DNA from: Ktedonospora formicarum
GTDB lineage: Bacteria > Chloroflexota > Ktedonobacteria > Ktedonobacterales > Ktedonobacteraceae
NCBI RefSeq assembly: GCF_016587355.1
Contig: NZ_BNJF01000002.1
Span: 1,054,001-1,118,000 of the forward strand
DNA: 64,000 nt
Direction: 5' to 3'
The first letter of the stretch is position 1. Every line of letters begins with the position of its first letter. This document shows, in pieces, positions 32,582-41,323 of this stretch. A program made the position numbers and the translations under genes. The notes below the pieces were generated by a model that made no database searches, was not told the DNA's origin, and saw only the letters and a list, made by a program, of their open reading frames with translations.

Positions 32582-33811
32582 TTACAGTGTACCAGGCAAG
32601 TCATCCTGTGGTTGGAGTATTGGGGCATCGATCTGTACCGTATCTGGATATTTAAGGCCGCTGCCAGTATTCAGGAGGACAACTCGTTCGTCCTCTTTTA
32701 TCCAGCCCTCAGCGCGCAAGCGCTCAGCCGCTACCAGTGTGGCGGCACCCTCGGGGCAGGCAAATAGTCCTTCGTGAGCAGCGAGTCGAGCCTGTGCCTG
32801 CAGCAACTCTTCATCGTCGACGGCGATGGCACAGCCATCAGTTGCGCGAACCGCTTCAAGTACGAGGAAGTCACCAAGTGCTTTGGGGACATTGATGCCA
32901 AAGGCAACGGTATGCGAGTTGGGCCAGAGTTGCGAATCGAGTTTACCATCGCGCCATGCCTCGACAATGGGTGCGCACCCTGTCGCCTGGACAGCTACCA
33001 GCCTGGGCAAGCGTTTCCCAATCCAGCCCAGGCTCTGTAACTCGCGCAGGGCTTTATAGATGCCAATAATACCCACACCGCCCCCGGTTGGATAAAGAAT
33101 CACATCAGGTACGTTCCAGTGGAATTGTTCCGCGATCTCAAAGCCCATAGTCTTCTTGCCTTCGATGCGGTATGGCTCTTTGAGCGTTGAGGCATCGTAC
33201 CACCCGTGAGCCTGCACCCCACGGGCGACAATCGCTCCAGCGTGATTGATTAACCCATTGACGAGAAAGAGCTGAGCTCCATTGATCGCGCATTCGTTGC
33301 GGGTGATCATTGGCGCGCCCTCAGGCATGACAATCACGGCCTTGATTCCAGCACGCGCTGAGTATGTCGCCCATGCTCCCCCGGCGTTGCCATTGGTTGG
33401 CATGGCGAGCGTTTTGACCCCCAACTCGCGAGCCCGTGAGACGCCCACGGCGGCTCCTCGCGCCTTGAAGCTGCCAGTTGGGATGACTCCTTCGTCCTTG
33501 ACGTAGAGCCCTGGTATTCCTATGCTTTCTCCCATTCGTGGAACTGGTACCAGTGGTGTCATGCCCTCGCCTAGTGTGATGATACTCTCTGGCGCGCGAA
33601 CTGGCAGCAGTTCATGGTAACGCCACAGTGAGGGCTCTCGCGTTTGAAGCTCTTCCTTGGTGAAGCCTTCACGCGCGGCTTCAAGATCATAACGAGCCAG
33701 GAGTGGCGAACCGCAGGTACATAAGTGTGCCTGGGTATCGGCATTGTAGGTTGCGTGGCAACGAGGGCATTCGAGGTGCTGTAGGTAACTGAAGGGCAAG
33801 TTGAGAACCAT
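32582..33811 (-). CDS. thrC: Threonine synthase
   Basis: A 409-residue PLP enzyme that converts O-phosphohomoserine to threonine. The N-terminus has a rubredoxin-like zinc ribbon (C15-x2-C18, C31-x-C33: LECPRCHATYN, LCTCG), which is common in one branch of threonine synthases. LGEGMTPLVPVPRMG and TGSFKARGA (PLP lysine K116) are diagnostic. PTNGNAGGAWATYSARAG binds the PLP phosphate and PTGGGVGIIGIYKA is the glycine loop. It is a lone gene divergent from the F420-type oxidoreductase. Cysteate or other threonine-synthase-like activities cannot be excluded. Confidence 0.92.
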   Translation of the reverse strand: MVLNLPFSYLQHLECPRCHATYNADTQAHLCTCGSPLLARYDLEAAREGFTKEELQTREPSLWRYHELLPVRAPESIITLGEGMTPLVPVPRMGESIGIPGLYVKDEGVIPTGSFKARGAAVGVSRARELGVKTLAMPTNGNAGGAWATYSARAGIKAVIVMPEGAPMITRNECAINGAQLFLVNGLINHAGAIVARGVQAHGWYDASTLKEPYRIEGKKTMGFEIAEQFHWNVPDVILYPTGGGVGIIGIYKALRELQSLGWIGKRLPRLVAVQATGCAPIVEAWRDGKLDSQLWPNSHTVAFGINVPKALGDFLVLEAVRATDGCAIAVDDEELLQAQARLAAHEGLFACPEGAATLVAAERLRAEGWIKEDERVVLLNTGSGLKYPDTVQIDAPILQPQDDLPGTL

Positions 33812-33958
33812 CCTCTCTATCTAGGCGTGTACATGAAATAGTATTGTCAATCTATCACACATACAACAAAGCTACACTATAGAGCAAGTGGAATAACCCG
33901 AAACGACATGGTGTTCCCTGGATAGAAGAAGCTGTCATTTTTGACGAAAGGGCTTACT

Positions 33959-34921
33959 ATGCAAACCAATAATGAATCTTCAGTATCAACGCGTGAGCGA
34001 GTTGGATTGGCTCTGGCTGGCTCAGATACTGTGTCAGCGGTCGACGCGATTGGGAAGGCTGAGTCAGCAGGTGTGCGCCAAATTTGGATGACCCAATCCA
34101 CCCCCTTACCCGATACACTGGGTATCTTTACAGCAGCGGCGATGAAAACAAGCAGTATTCGTATGGGGACTGCCATTGTGCCAACCTATCCCCGGCACCC
34201 TCTAGCTCTGGCGCAGCAGGCACTGACCATCGCTGATTTAGCTCCTGATCGCTTACGTCTGGGTGTTGGCCCGAGCCATCGTCCTGTGATGGAAGGCGTA
34301 TATGGCCTCTCTATGGAGAGCCCGCATGAGCATTTGCGCGAATATGTAGCTGTGTTGCGCGCTCTCCTCTGGGATGGAAAGGTTGATTTCCAGGGAAAAT
34401 ACTACACTGTTAAATCTACATTTCCTCGCCCTCCACGTATTCCTATCCTCGTTTCTGCGCTACGCGAGAATGCGTTTCATCTCGCGGGTGAGATTTCTGA
34501 TGGATCGCTCTCCTGGGTATGTCCGCCACCTTATCTGTTAGAGAAGTCTCTGCCAGCTCAGCGTGCTGGAGCTGCTGAAGTGGGACGCTCAGTGCCTCCC
34601 CTGGTCGCGCATATTCCTGTTGCGTTCAGCCAAGATAAGCAGGCTGTCCTTGCTGCTACTCGCCAGCAGCTAGGTCGCTATGGGAAGCTTCCCTTCTATG
34701 TGAAAATGTTCGCGAGCGCAGGCTTTACCATTCCGTCAAGTGGCGAACTACCGGAGGATCTAGTTGAGAGTTTGGTCCTCTCTGGCGATGATGCGACTAT
34801 TGCTGAACGTGTGCGTGGGTACTTGGATGCGGGCCTGGATGAGGTTATGCTCTTCCCCATTACGATCAAAGATGTTAGTGCTGAACAGGTTCAGTTGATG
34901 CGCTTCATAGGGCAACTCTAA
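33959..34921 (+). CDS. LLM class (luciferase-like) oxidoreductase, F420-type
   Basis: A 320-residue TIM-barrel flavin- or F420-dependent oxidoreductase. RVGLALAGSDTVSAVDAIGKAE begins the fold, here visible as VGLALAGSDTVSAVDAIG. RLRLGVGPSHRPVMEGVYG is the cofactor-binding region and RPPRIPILVSALRENAFHLAGEISDG contains the typical ALxxxMxxLAGxxADG-like segment (LRENAFHLAGEISDG). I prefer the ATG at 33959 with GAAAGGG upstream over a TTG at 33941. The substrate is unknown. It lacks close operon partners. Confidence 0.9.
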   Translation: MQTNNESSVSTRERVGLALAGSDTVSAVDAIGKAESAGVRQIWMTQSTPLPDTLGIFTAAAMKTSSIRMGTAIVPTYPRHPLALAQQALTIADLAPDRLRLGVGPSHRPVMEGVYGLSMESPHEHLREYVAVLRALLWDGKVDFQGKYYTVKSTFPRPPRIPILVSALRENAFHLAGEISDGSLSWVCPPPYLLEKSLPAQRAGAAEVGRSVPPLVAHIPVAFSQDKQAVLAATRQQLGRYGKLPFYVKMFASAGFTIPSSGELPEDLVESLVLSGDDATIAERVRGYLDAGLDEVMLFPITIKDVSAEQVQLMRFIGQL

Positions 34922-34990
34922 CCTTCCATTATAGATTTGCGCGACAAGGTAGTATATCATCTTGTCGCGCAAACCTATGATAGTCGCAGA

Positions 34991-36070
34991 CTACTTGTAT
35001 AACTGGCGCAGCCTCTCCCGTTCAATCCCCTCAATGTCTGTGTTATCGCTCCACTGGTTGATGTTGCCTATGAGGCATTTCTCAGCTATCCGTTTCATTT
35101 CTGGGTCACTGATTTGCTCTACCAGTGAGCGTGCGAAGATCTCTCCATGAATGACTGGGAAGGGGCGGTCATAGAAGTCTGAGCAGTGTTCCGGTAGTGC
35201 ATTTGTGATTCCCAGAGCATTATGCATGCGTGCCATTTGTTCATACGCTCGCGCTAGAGCCTCTGCGCGCTCCCGCCAGGAAACCGCCTGTTGAGCCTGC
35301 CAGAGTAGAGGAGAGAGCTCTGGCGCACATTGAAGGCGCTTGAAGGCTGTGCCAAACCACTTGGCATAAGGAGCGTAGTGCTTCTCCATCAGGAAGCCCA
35401 GATTCATCACGTCGCGAATCAGGCGCGTGCCGATGAGTGTTGACCCCAGCTCGTCTCCTACGTATCCTGAGCGGGCCATCAGATGCTCTTCCTGCCCGAT
35501 TCTCTGCCAGCTCGCAGCCATCAGGTATAGCCAGATATCAGCAGGATACCAGGAGAAGCGCTTCCGTATCCTGGTAAGCTCTCCAACGCTATCATGATAG
35601 ACTTCGCCAGCGGTGAGTTCGCCGAGAGCATGCGATGGAAAGGTTAGCCAGTCAGCGACCTCTAGTGGCTGGTTAAGATCATAGCCAAGCTGGACGCGTA
35701 CAAAGTTGCGCACGGTGATAGGAATAACATGATGTTTGATTGGCCCTGTTAGTGGTCGCCTTGCGATTCGTGGCTCTTTTGACATAGTGAAAGCAACGGA
35801 GAAGCTGGCGAAGGTTGCTGGTAGTTTATGGCTTAGCATATCCGCGATGGCGTCACCAAGCTTCATGTCCTCCTCTTTGAGAAAGAGGAACAGGCGTGGA
35901 CCCCAGTCATGATCGATTGACATCTCGGTGTCGAAGCCAAGGACTTCGCTTCCTGGACCGATCAGCGCAGTGGCATAGCGTAGGCTGGGAAAGGATGTGT
36001 CCAGCAGAGGGAGCACAGCCTCTTTATAGAAACGGCGGCTCAAGTCAATCCCTGTGATAAATGCAGGCAT
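34991..36070 (-). CDS. DUF4037 nucleotidyltransferase-like protein
   Basis: A 359-residue protein of the DUF4037 family. The N-terminal nucleotidyltransferase-like part has GPGSEVLGFDTEMSIDHDWG, where G-S followed by D-x-E/D-x-S-x-D-H-D-W carries the metal-binding acids. The helical C-terminal part contains RKRFSWYPADIWLYLMAASWQRIGQEE (pieces RKRFSWYPADIWLYLM and ASWQRIGQEE) and DFYDRPFPVI, all family hallmarks. I place the start at the ATG at 36070, with AGAGGAG six bases upstream. The reaction is unknown. It is divergent from the lipase-like hydrolase, whose start lies 85 bp away. Confidence 0.9.
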   Translation of the reverse strand: MPAFITGIDLSRRFYKEAVLPLLDTSFPSLRYATALIGPGSEVLGFDTEMSIDHDWGPRLFLFLKEEDMKLGDAIADMLSHKLPATFASFSVAFTMSKEPRIARRPLTGPIKHHVIPITVRNFVRVQLGYDLNQPLEVADWLTFPSHALGELTAGEVYHDSVGELTRIRKRFSWYPADIWLYLMAASWQRIGQEEHLMARSGYVGDELGSTLIGTRLIRDVMNLGFLMEKHYAPYAKWFGTAFKRLQCAPELSPLLWQAQQAVSWRERAEALARAYEQMARMHNALGITNALPEHCSDFYDRPFPVIHGEIFARSLVEQISDPEMKRIAEKCLIGNINQWSDNTDIEGIERERLRQLYK

Positions 36071-36155
36071 ATCTACTCCTCTTGCGGCGGTGGTGACCGA
36101 AAGCATATGATAAAGTGCATGATTGTCGCGAGTATCGTCACTTCAGGAGATGTGT

Positions 36156-37040
36156 ATGTTGTACCAAACGGAGGCCCCTGGCGATTGGGGCGAGATGCGG
36201 GCAACTCCAGGTGTGCGCGTAGGGACCGAAGAGCTAACTACACCCGATGGTTGCTCTCACTTTGTGCGTAGTTGGGTTACAGATGCGGAATGTGTCCTCC
36301 TGATTATGCATGGATTAGGTGGGCATAGCGCCTGGTATAACGATCTGGGAAACGTGCTCTCTCAACAGAGCATCACGGTCTACGCGCTGGATCACCGGGG
36401 CTTTGGACGCTCTGGTGGCATGTCAGGACACATCGACCGTTATATTACTTATGTTGACGATATTATCTTTGTGCTAGATACTATTCGCCAGCGCCATCCA
36501 AATGCGCGTCTCCACTTGCTTGGGCATAGCATGGGGGGCCTCTTCGCCGTTCATACAGCTACTCGCTATGGCTCAAAACTTTCTAGCCTGATCCTGCTCA
36601 ACGCCTGGATTCAGGACACGTCAAGCATCCCTCTCTCTATCGCGCTTGGGATCGCCATTGGTGGTCTTATGCGCTCTCGCCGCTACTGGACAGTTGCCGC
36701 CGATACTCGTACCATGACCACCAATCCTGAAGCGATACAGATGTTGCAAGCCGATCCTCTCTGGGGGAAACGGCAGACAGCGAGTATGCTCTTCCAGGTC
36801 CTTATGATGCGCCTTGCCGCGCTTGGTAAGGCGAGTGGAATCAGCCTGCCTGCTCTGGTGATTCAGGCTGACGACGATGCCGCCGTTTCTATCCAGACTA
36901 ATCGAACTCTCTTTGAGCGTCTTGCGAGCAAAGATAAGAACTGGAAGAACTATCCAGACTACCATCATGACAGCCAGTTCGAAGCGGACCGCTCCCAAAT
37001 GGACGCCGATCTCGCCTCCTGGCTTCATGCTCATAGCTAG
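36156..37040 (+). CDS. Alpha/beta hydrolase (monoacylglycerol lipase-like)
   Basis: A 294-residue alpha/beta hydrolase. The oxyanion motif is HGLGGHSAWY (52-61), the nucleophile elbow GHSMGG (Ser125). The acid is in ALVIQADDDAAVS and the His in YHHDSQFE, so the triad is complete. DHRGFGRSGGMSGHID is typical of monoacylglycerol lipases/lysophospholipases (Hydrolase_4). I chose the ATG at 36156 with AGGAG seven bases upstream. There is no signal peptide. Probably acts on acylglycerols or lysophospholipids in the cytosol. Confidence 0.9.
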   Translation: MLYQTEAPGDWGEMRATPGVRVGTEELTTPDGCSHFVRSWVTDAECVLLIMHGLGGHSAWYNDLGNVLSQQSITVYALDHRGFGRSGGMSGHIDRYITYVDDIIFVLDTIRQRHPNARLHLLGHSMGGLFAVHTATRYGSKLSSLILLNAWIQDTSSIPLSIALGIAIGGLMRSRRYWTVAADTRTMTTNPEAIQMLQADPLWGKRQTASMLFQVLMMRLAALGKASGISLPALVIQADDDAAVSIQTNRTLFERLASKDKNWKNYPDYHHDSQFEADRSQMDADLASWLHAHS

Positions 37041-37215
37041 CCATTCATTTGCCTGAGCGTAGGCGCCTGAGATGCTCAGATATCACATAACACCAACTCA
37101 GTCTGAAGAGGAATTATGTGGCGGCGAAGCTAGCCGCCGCATAGGCGGCGCTGGCAAATGCTTTTCAGAACAAGCTGCCAAGAGGTCGTCCTGGCGAATG
37201 TCCTTCAATTATGCG

Positions 37216-37989
37216 CTACTCCTCACCCTGCCAGTGCCAACGTGAATGAGCGCGTACGGCGACCTTGCCATTATGGGTGATGCTCTGTATACGGCTCGCT
37301 TCCTGCCCTGTCGTGGGTTGAGGCTCGAACCAACTCTGGATCTCAAGCTTCTCGCCAAAGCGCATGCTCTCCGCGTACTCAATGTCATAGTAGCGCGCGG
37401 TTGGTATAGTCTTTTCGGGCTTCAATCCGTTCTGTGCATATGCCTCCCAGGCTGCGTTATCAAGCACCTCGACATACGCGGCATTGTTCATATGCATGGC
37501 GACATCCATGTCCGAGAAGCGAACCGTAGCTTCGGTTGTATATGGCTCGCTCTCAGGTGTTGGCGGCATAGCGACCAGAGGTTCCTGGGGACGCGCGTTG
37601 TCGAGATGCCAGATCTCAGCGGTGCGTTCTGGTAGACGCCTCGGTCGCCCATTTTTATCAACGAAGACCCAGAGTGAGTTCGCGCTCACAACTGGTTCTT
37701 CTTGTGCTTCCCCCGCGATATAGGCTTCATAACCGCGTTGGGCTGTGATGCGTGTAAAGCCAATGCCGAACGTCTTCAGATCAAGCCTGGTATGGATCTT
37801 AATTGGAGCTGTGAAAGAGATAATGGTCCGCTTTACAATCCAGTAACCCTCTGCCTCTAGCTGCACATCTTCTGTATCCAGGGCCGCGATATCTTGCATA
37901 TAGCGCAAGAATGCCGCCGGTGTGAGATTCCCATAGCAGTCGCACTCGTCATAGCGTACAGTGTGTGTTTGATGAAACTCGCGTCTCAT
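37216..37989 (-). CDS. Acyl-ACP thioesterase (FatA/FatB-like, double hotdog)
   Basis: A 257-residue bacterial acyl-ACP thioesterase, releasing free fatty acids from acyl carrier protein. The first hotdog begins TVRYDECDCYGNLTPAAFLRYMQDIA. WIVKRTIISFTAPI and VFVDKNGRPRRLPE follow, and the second hotdog has VRFSDMDVAMHMNNAAYVE. The D-x-N-H-x-N-N-xx-Y motif typical of FatA appears as DMDVAMHMNNAAYVEVLD, with Asp, His and Asn conserved. The upstream 37041-37215 gap holds a GGCGGC/GCCGCC hairpin near 37121-37150. Convergent with the hydrolase gene. Confidence 0.88.
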   Translation of the reverse strand: MRREFHQTHTVRYDECDCYGNLTPAAFLRYMQDIAALDTEDVQLEAEGYWIVKRTIISFTAPIKIHTRLDLKTFGIGFTRITAQRGYEAYIAGEAQEEPVVSANSLWVFVDKNGRPRRLPERTAEIWHLDNARPQEPLVAMPPTPESEPYTTEATVRFSDMDVAMHMNNAAYVEVLDNAAWEAYAQNGLKPEKTIPTARYYDIEYAESMRFGEKLEIQSWFEPQPTTGQEASRIQSITHNGKVAVRAHSRWHWQGEE

Positions 37990-38085
37990 TCCCCCGTCCT
38001 TTATCCTTAGTTTTTGTTCTGTTTCAGATTATAGCATTAATCTGGATGCGGCCCCGCGTTTGGCGCTGGCTGTAGTATTACAACT

Positions 38086-38901
38086 GTGAGGATGTTAAGT
38101 CTCAGAGAGAAGCGCTATGTCACACAGCTTTCAAGCAATGCCATGATTAAGAAACCTCTGCCATCTGAACAGGGAGGCACTCCATCCACGCTTGAGCCAA
38201 CCTCATTTCGCCATCTGCGCATTGCGACCGCACTGGTATTGAGTGTCCTGGTTATTGGCACAATTGGTTATATGCTCATCGAGCATCTCTCGTTTCTTGT
38301 CGCGCTCTATACCACGGTCGATATGATGACGACGATTGGTAGTGGTACCTACCCTACTACTGATGTGGGTCGGATCTTTACGCTTCTGATTATTGTATTA
38401 GGCGTTGGTGCAATGCTTTATACCTTCGCGGTTGGCATGGAGTATTTATTAGAAGGGCATTTTAATCAGGCGGTCAGGAGGCGTTTGATGGATAAGAAGA
38501 TCGCGGAACTGCGTCAGCATTATATTATTTGTGGCTTCGGGCGCGTCGGCGTGCAAATCGCGGAAGACTTTGTCAGTGAGCAGAGATCCTTTATTGTGCT
38601 CGATGGTGATGAGCGCAATATTGACTTGTGTCTGCGGCGCGGTTATCTGGCCCTGCAAGGTGATGCTACACGCGATGATTTACTGCGTGAGGCGGGGATT
38701 GCTCATGCGCAGTGTGTGCTGGTGGCGACCGATAATGACGCGCATAATATCTCTATTACCCTTTCCGCACGACATCTCAACAATAAACTCCTGATTGTCG
38801 CGCGCGCTAACCATGACGAGACGGTGATCAAACTTAAGCTCGCTGGCGCTGATCGCGTCCTCTCCCCTATGCTATCAGTGGGCACTATATGGCTCATATG
38901 A
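38086..38901 (+). CDS. K+ channel with RCK/TrkA-N domain, frameshifted (N-terminal part)
   Basis: A 271-residue frame with two membrane helices around a K+ filter-like loop (TTVD-MMTTIGSGTYP instead of the usual TVGYGD). An RCK/TrkA-N Rossmann domain follows: YIICGFGRVGVQIAEDF, IVLDGDERNIDL, LQGDATRDDLLREAGI, ADRVLSPMLSVG. Immediately after SVG the frame shifts to TIWLI and stops. The expected continuation (HYMAHM) is in the next frame. Adding one G to the GGG at 38880-38882 restores a single protein of about 369 residues. The non-canonical filter makes its ion selectivity doubtful. The first start is a GTG; an ATG lies two codons later. Confidence 0.82.
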   Translation: MRMLSLREKRYVTQLSSNAMIKKPLPSEQGGTPSTLEPTSFRHLRIATALVLSVLVIGTIGYMLIEHLSFLVALYTTVDMMTTIGSGTYPTTDVGRIFTLLIIVLGVGAMLYTFAVGMEYLLEGHFNQAVRRRLMDKKIAELRQHYIICGFGRVGVQIAEDFVSEQRSFIVLDGDERNIDLCLRRGYLALQGDATRDDLLREAGIAHAQCVLVATDNDAHNISITLSARHLNNKLLIVARANHDETVIKLKLAGADRVLSPMLSVGTIWLI

Positions 38902-39194
38902 CTTTTGAACCCGCGATGTTTGAGCTTTTTGATACGGTAATGAGTGGCGGTCGAGTTAATTTAGAGGTGGAAGAGATCGCGCTTTCGCCCCACTCGCGCC
39001 TTATTGGCATGGCTATGACGGATGCGCAAAACCAGCTTTTGCATAGCGGTATGGTTCTTGTCGCGCTCAAGCGTGGAGAGCAAGTGTTGATGAGGACCGC
39101 CGCTGATCTCACTATCAAGCGAGGCGACGTGGGGGTGATAACCGGCTTGCCAGACCAGTTGGCTACCTTTCGCTCCAAGCAAGGCGCTAGCTAG
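38889..39194 (+). CDS. TrkA-C domain, second part of the frameshifted K+ channel
   Basis: A 101-residue frame overlapping the end of the channel frame by 13 bp. It begins MAHMTFEPAMFELFDTVM and contains a full TrkA-C (RCK_C) ligand domain: LEVEEIALSPHSRLIGMAM, GMVLVALKRGEQ, RGDVGVITGLPDQLATF. It has no ribosome binding site, so independent translation is unlikely except by coupling. It is most simply the C-terminus of the preceding channel, separated by a one-base deletion. Confidence 0.8.
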   Translation: MAHMTFEPAMFELFDTVMSGGRVNLEVEEIALSPHSRLIGMAMTDAQNQLLHSGMVLVALKRGEQVLMRTAADLTIKRGDVGVITGLPDQLATFRSKQGAS

Positions 39195-39236
39195 TATCGC
39201 CTCACGATCGCCCCGCCGTTTTTGTCTGTTCTCTTC

Positions 39237-39266
39237 TTGACAAAACTACCCTGGACGCGTTATTAT
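39237..39266 (+). promoter_or_regulatory. Promoter of the receiver-like gene
   Basis: TTGACA (39237-39242), an 18-bp spacer and TATTAT (39261-39266). The leader to the start codon would be about 135 nt. Nothing else is visible in the 39195-39406 gap. Confidence 0.55.
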
Positions 39267-39406
39267 AGTTATAAGTTGATATTGTAGATCAAGAATATCA
39301 AAATTGAGCATGGGTGCGAGGGTCCTTGGTGCTGATATGTGGAGCGTTATTGTTTGAAAGGCAGGTAGGCTATGCGATTCTCTAGAACTTTGAGGGAGGC
39401 TATAGT

Positions 39407-39799
39407 ATGGCTACAATAGACATCGCTCTCGCAGGTAAAAAGGTCCTGGTAGTAGAAGAGGATATTGATGCGGGATTTGCTCTTGTGCAAACATTGAAAG
39501 CCGAGCCTACCTGTCAGGTTATCTTCGCTACCAGCGCGCTTCAAGCGTTTAAGATCATAGGGACCACTTTGCCCGACCTCTTTCTGGTGAATGCTCATCT
39601 TACTGGCAGCGATGGAAATTCATTCATCAAGCACCTGCGTTTGCTGTCGCTTCGTGAGCGAATTCCGATCATCTTCCTGTCAGATGACAATTCACTCTGT
39701 TTTCCTTTCCCACGGAGCGCTGTTTCTCTCCAGAAGCCTTTCAAGGAGCAGGCGCTACTAACCTCTATTGGTGCCCTGCTTAAATATAATCACGTGTAA
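39407..39799 (+). CDS. Degenerate response-regulator receiver protein
   Basis: A 130-residue single-domain CheY-like protein. KVLVVEEDIDAG provides the acidic pocket and VSLQKPF the conserved Lys, but the phospho-acceptor Asp is replaced by Asn62 (LFLVNAHLTGSDG, where LxLLD is expected). It therefore should not be phosphorylated in the standard way. It has no output domain. A GGGAGG site precedes the ATG. A second protein with the same Asp-to-Asn change is encoded at 60728-61144. It could act as a constitutive or phosphorylation-independent protein-protein switch. Confidence 0.88.
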   Translation: MATIDIALAGKKVLVVEEDIDAGFALVQTLKAEPTCQVIFATSALQAFKIIGTTLPDLFLVNAHLTGSDGNSFIKHLRLLSLRERIPIIFLSDDNSLCFPFPRSAVSLQKPFKEQALLTSIGALLKYNHV

Positions 39800-39839
39800 T
39801 CATTTGCTTCTTCATGCATCTTGATATCATGGGTACAAG

Positions 39840-39880
39840 GGAGGGTTCCTACATGCCATAAGTTCATATGGGAGCCCTCC
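39840..39880 (+). terminator. Hairpin after the receiver-like gene
   Basis: GGAGGGTTCC (39840-39849) pairs with GGAGCCCTCC (39871-39880), with one G-U pair. It lies 40 bp after the stop; the T-run is absent, so termination is inferred. The sequence from here to 40069 contains no other gene. Confidence 0.5.
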
Positions 39881-40069
39881 TGCACTTCGTTAATATCGTC
39901 ATTCTAAATGATGCTTCTTGCAATATCCTGCCCTACCTCCATAGGTTGTAGCCACGCTTTCACTCCATTGGCCAGTGCAGCGCTTCTCCACAGACACGAA
40001 TAATTTATGCTTGGCGTTTGTTGTGTATAGTGACGGAATATATCTACAACATCTTGAAGGATAGAAGCT

Positions 40070-41104
40070 ATGGCATTCCCACTTTCTGTGCTGGATCTCT
40101 CTATGATTGATTCCGGCTCCAATAGCACTCAGGCACTATACAACACAATTAAGCTGGCACAATTGGCGGATCGTTTAGGTTTTACGCGTTACTGGTTGGC
40201 GGAGCATCACAATACAAATATGCTGGCAAGCTCATCGCCAGAGATTATGATTGGGCATGTAGCACAAGCTACGGAGCATATTCGTGTTGGCTCCGGTGGC
40301 GTGATGCTTCCCAATCATTCGCCGCTCAGGGTGGCTGAATCCTTTCGCGTTCTGGAAGCGCTTCACCCCGGACGCATCGACCTGGGAATTGGTCGTGCGC
40401 CAGGCACTGATCCTAAGACCGCCCTGGCTTTGCGCCGCTCGCGCGATGCCATGAACGCCGATGACTTCCCTGAGCAGCTCGCCGAGTTGCGCGCTTTCGC
40501 CAATGCCGGAGATGAGTTCCCAGAGGGCCATCCCTTCCGTTCGGTGAAGGCAACGCCTGATGATGTTGAACTTCCTCCCCTCTGGCTCCTGGGTTCCAGT
40601 GACTTTAGCGCCCAGGCGGCAGCGCTGCTGGGTGTTGGTTTTTCCTTCGCGCACCACATCAACCCCAATTTTGCCGTTCCTGCTATTTCTCTCTATCGCA
40701 CGGCGTTCGAGCCTTCCGAGCACCTCAAGGAGCCGAAGGTTATCCTGACGACGACGGTTGTGTGTGCCGAGACGGATGAAGAGGCTGAGGATTTGTCGGC
40801 TTCAATGGCGCTAGCCTGGGTGCGCCTGCGCAGCGGTAAGCCCGCGCCCCTGCCCAGCCCTGAAGAGGCGAAGGCTCATGTTTATAGCGCCTTTGAGCAA
40901 CAGATTCTCCGTGAGTACCACAATCGGCGACAGATGGTTGGGCGTCCCGAAGTCGTTCGCGAGCGGCTTATCAATCTCGTAGAGGAGACTGAGGCCGACG
41001 AACTGATGATCTCCGCAATGATCTACGGCTACGAGAACCGGGCCCGCACCTATGAGCTGCTTGCCAAGGCTTTCGATCTAAAATCACCCATTCCCGCAAA
41101 GTAA
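40070..41104 (+). CDS. LLM class flavin-dependent oxidoreductase
   Basis: A 344-residue bacterial-luciferase-like monooxygenase of the MsnO8/YhbW type. LSVLDLSMIDSGSNSTQALYNTIKLAQLADRLGFTRYWLAEHHN, here as LSVLDLSMIDSGS and GFTRYWLAEHHN, is the family start. GSGGVMLPNHSPLRVAESFRVLEALHPGRIDLGIGRAPG (pieces GSGGVMLPNHSPL and RIDLGIGRAPGTD) binds the flavin phosphate. It ends with DELMISAMIYGYENRARTYELLA. It is a single-gene unit followed by a terminator. Substrate unknown. Confidence 0.93.
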   Translation: MAFPLSVLDLSMIDSGSNSTQALYNTIKLAQLADRLGFTRYWLAEHHNTNMLASSSPEIMIGHVAQATEHIRVGSGGVMLPNHSPLRVAESFRVLEALHPGRIDLGIGRAPGTDPKTALALRRSRDAMNADDFPEQLAELRAFANAGDEFPEGHPFRSVKATPDDVELPPLWLLGSSDFSAQAAALLGVGFSFAHHINPNFAVPAISLYRTAFEPSEHLKEPKVILTTTVVCAETDEEAEDLSASMALAWVRLRSGKPAPLPSPEEAKAHVYSAFEQQILREYHNRRQMVGRPEVVRERLINLVEETEADELMISAMIYGYENRARTYELLAKAFDLKSPIPAK

Positions 41105-41111
41105 TGATAAG

Positions 41112-41140
41112 GGAAGGAGTTGACGTCAACCCCTTCCTTT
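41112..41140 (+). terminator. Rho-independent terminator of the LLM gene
   Basis: GGAAGGAGTTGAC (41112-41124) is followed directly by GTCAACCCCTTCC (41125-41137), one mismatch in thirteen pairs, then three T. It lies 8 bp beyond the stop codon. Confidence 0.75.
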
Positions 41141-41323
41141 GCTAGCATCTCCTAGCGCCATAAATACTCATTCAAGCCCAATCCCTCATATGCAGGCTTT
41201 GAATTTTAGCTGACGTTGCGCCTCCTTGAGAGCTCATGTGTAGAGGTAGTAGGTACTCTAGAAGTAGTAATGCATCTATCTCTACTCACTTGCCGATTGG
41301 CTGAGTTTGAAAGGAGCCTACGT

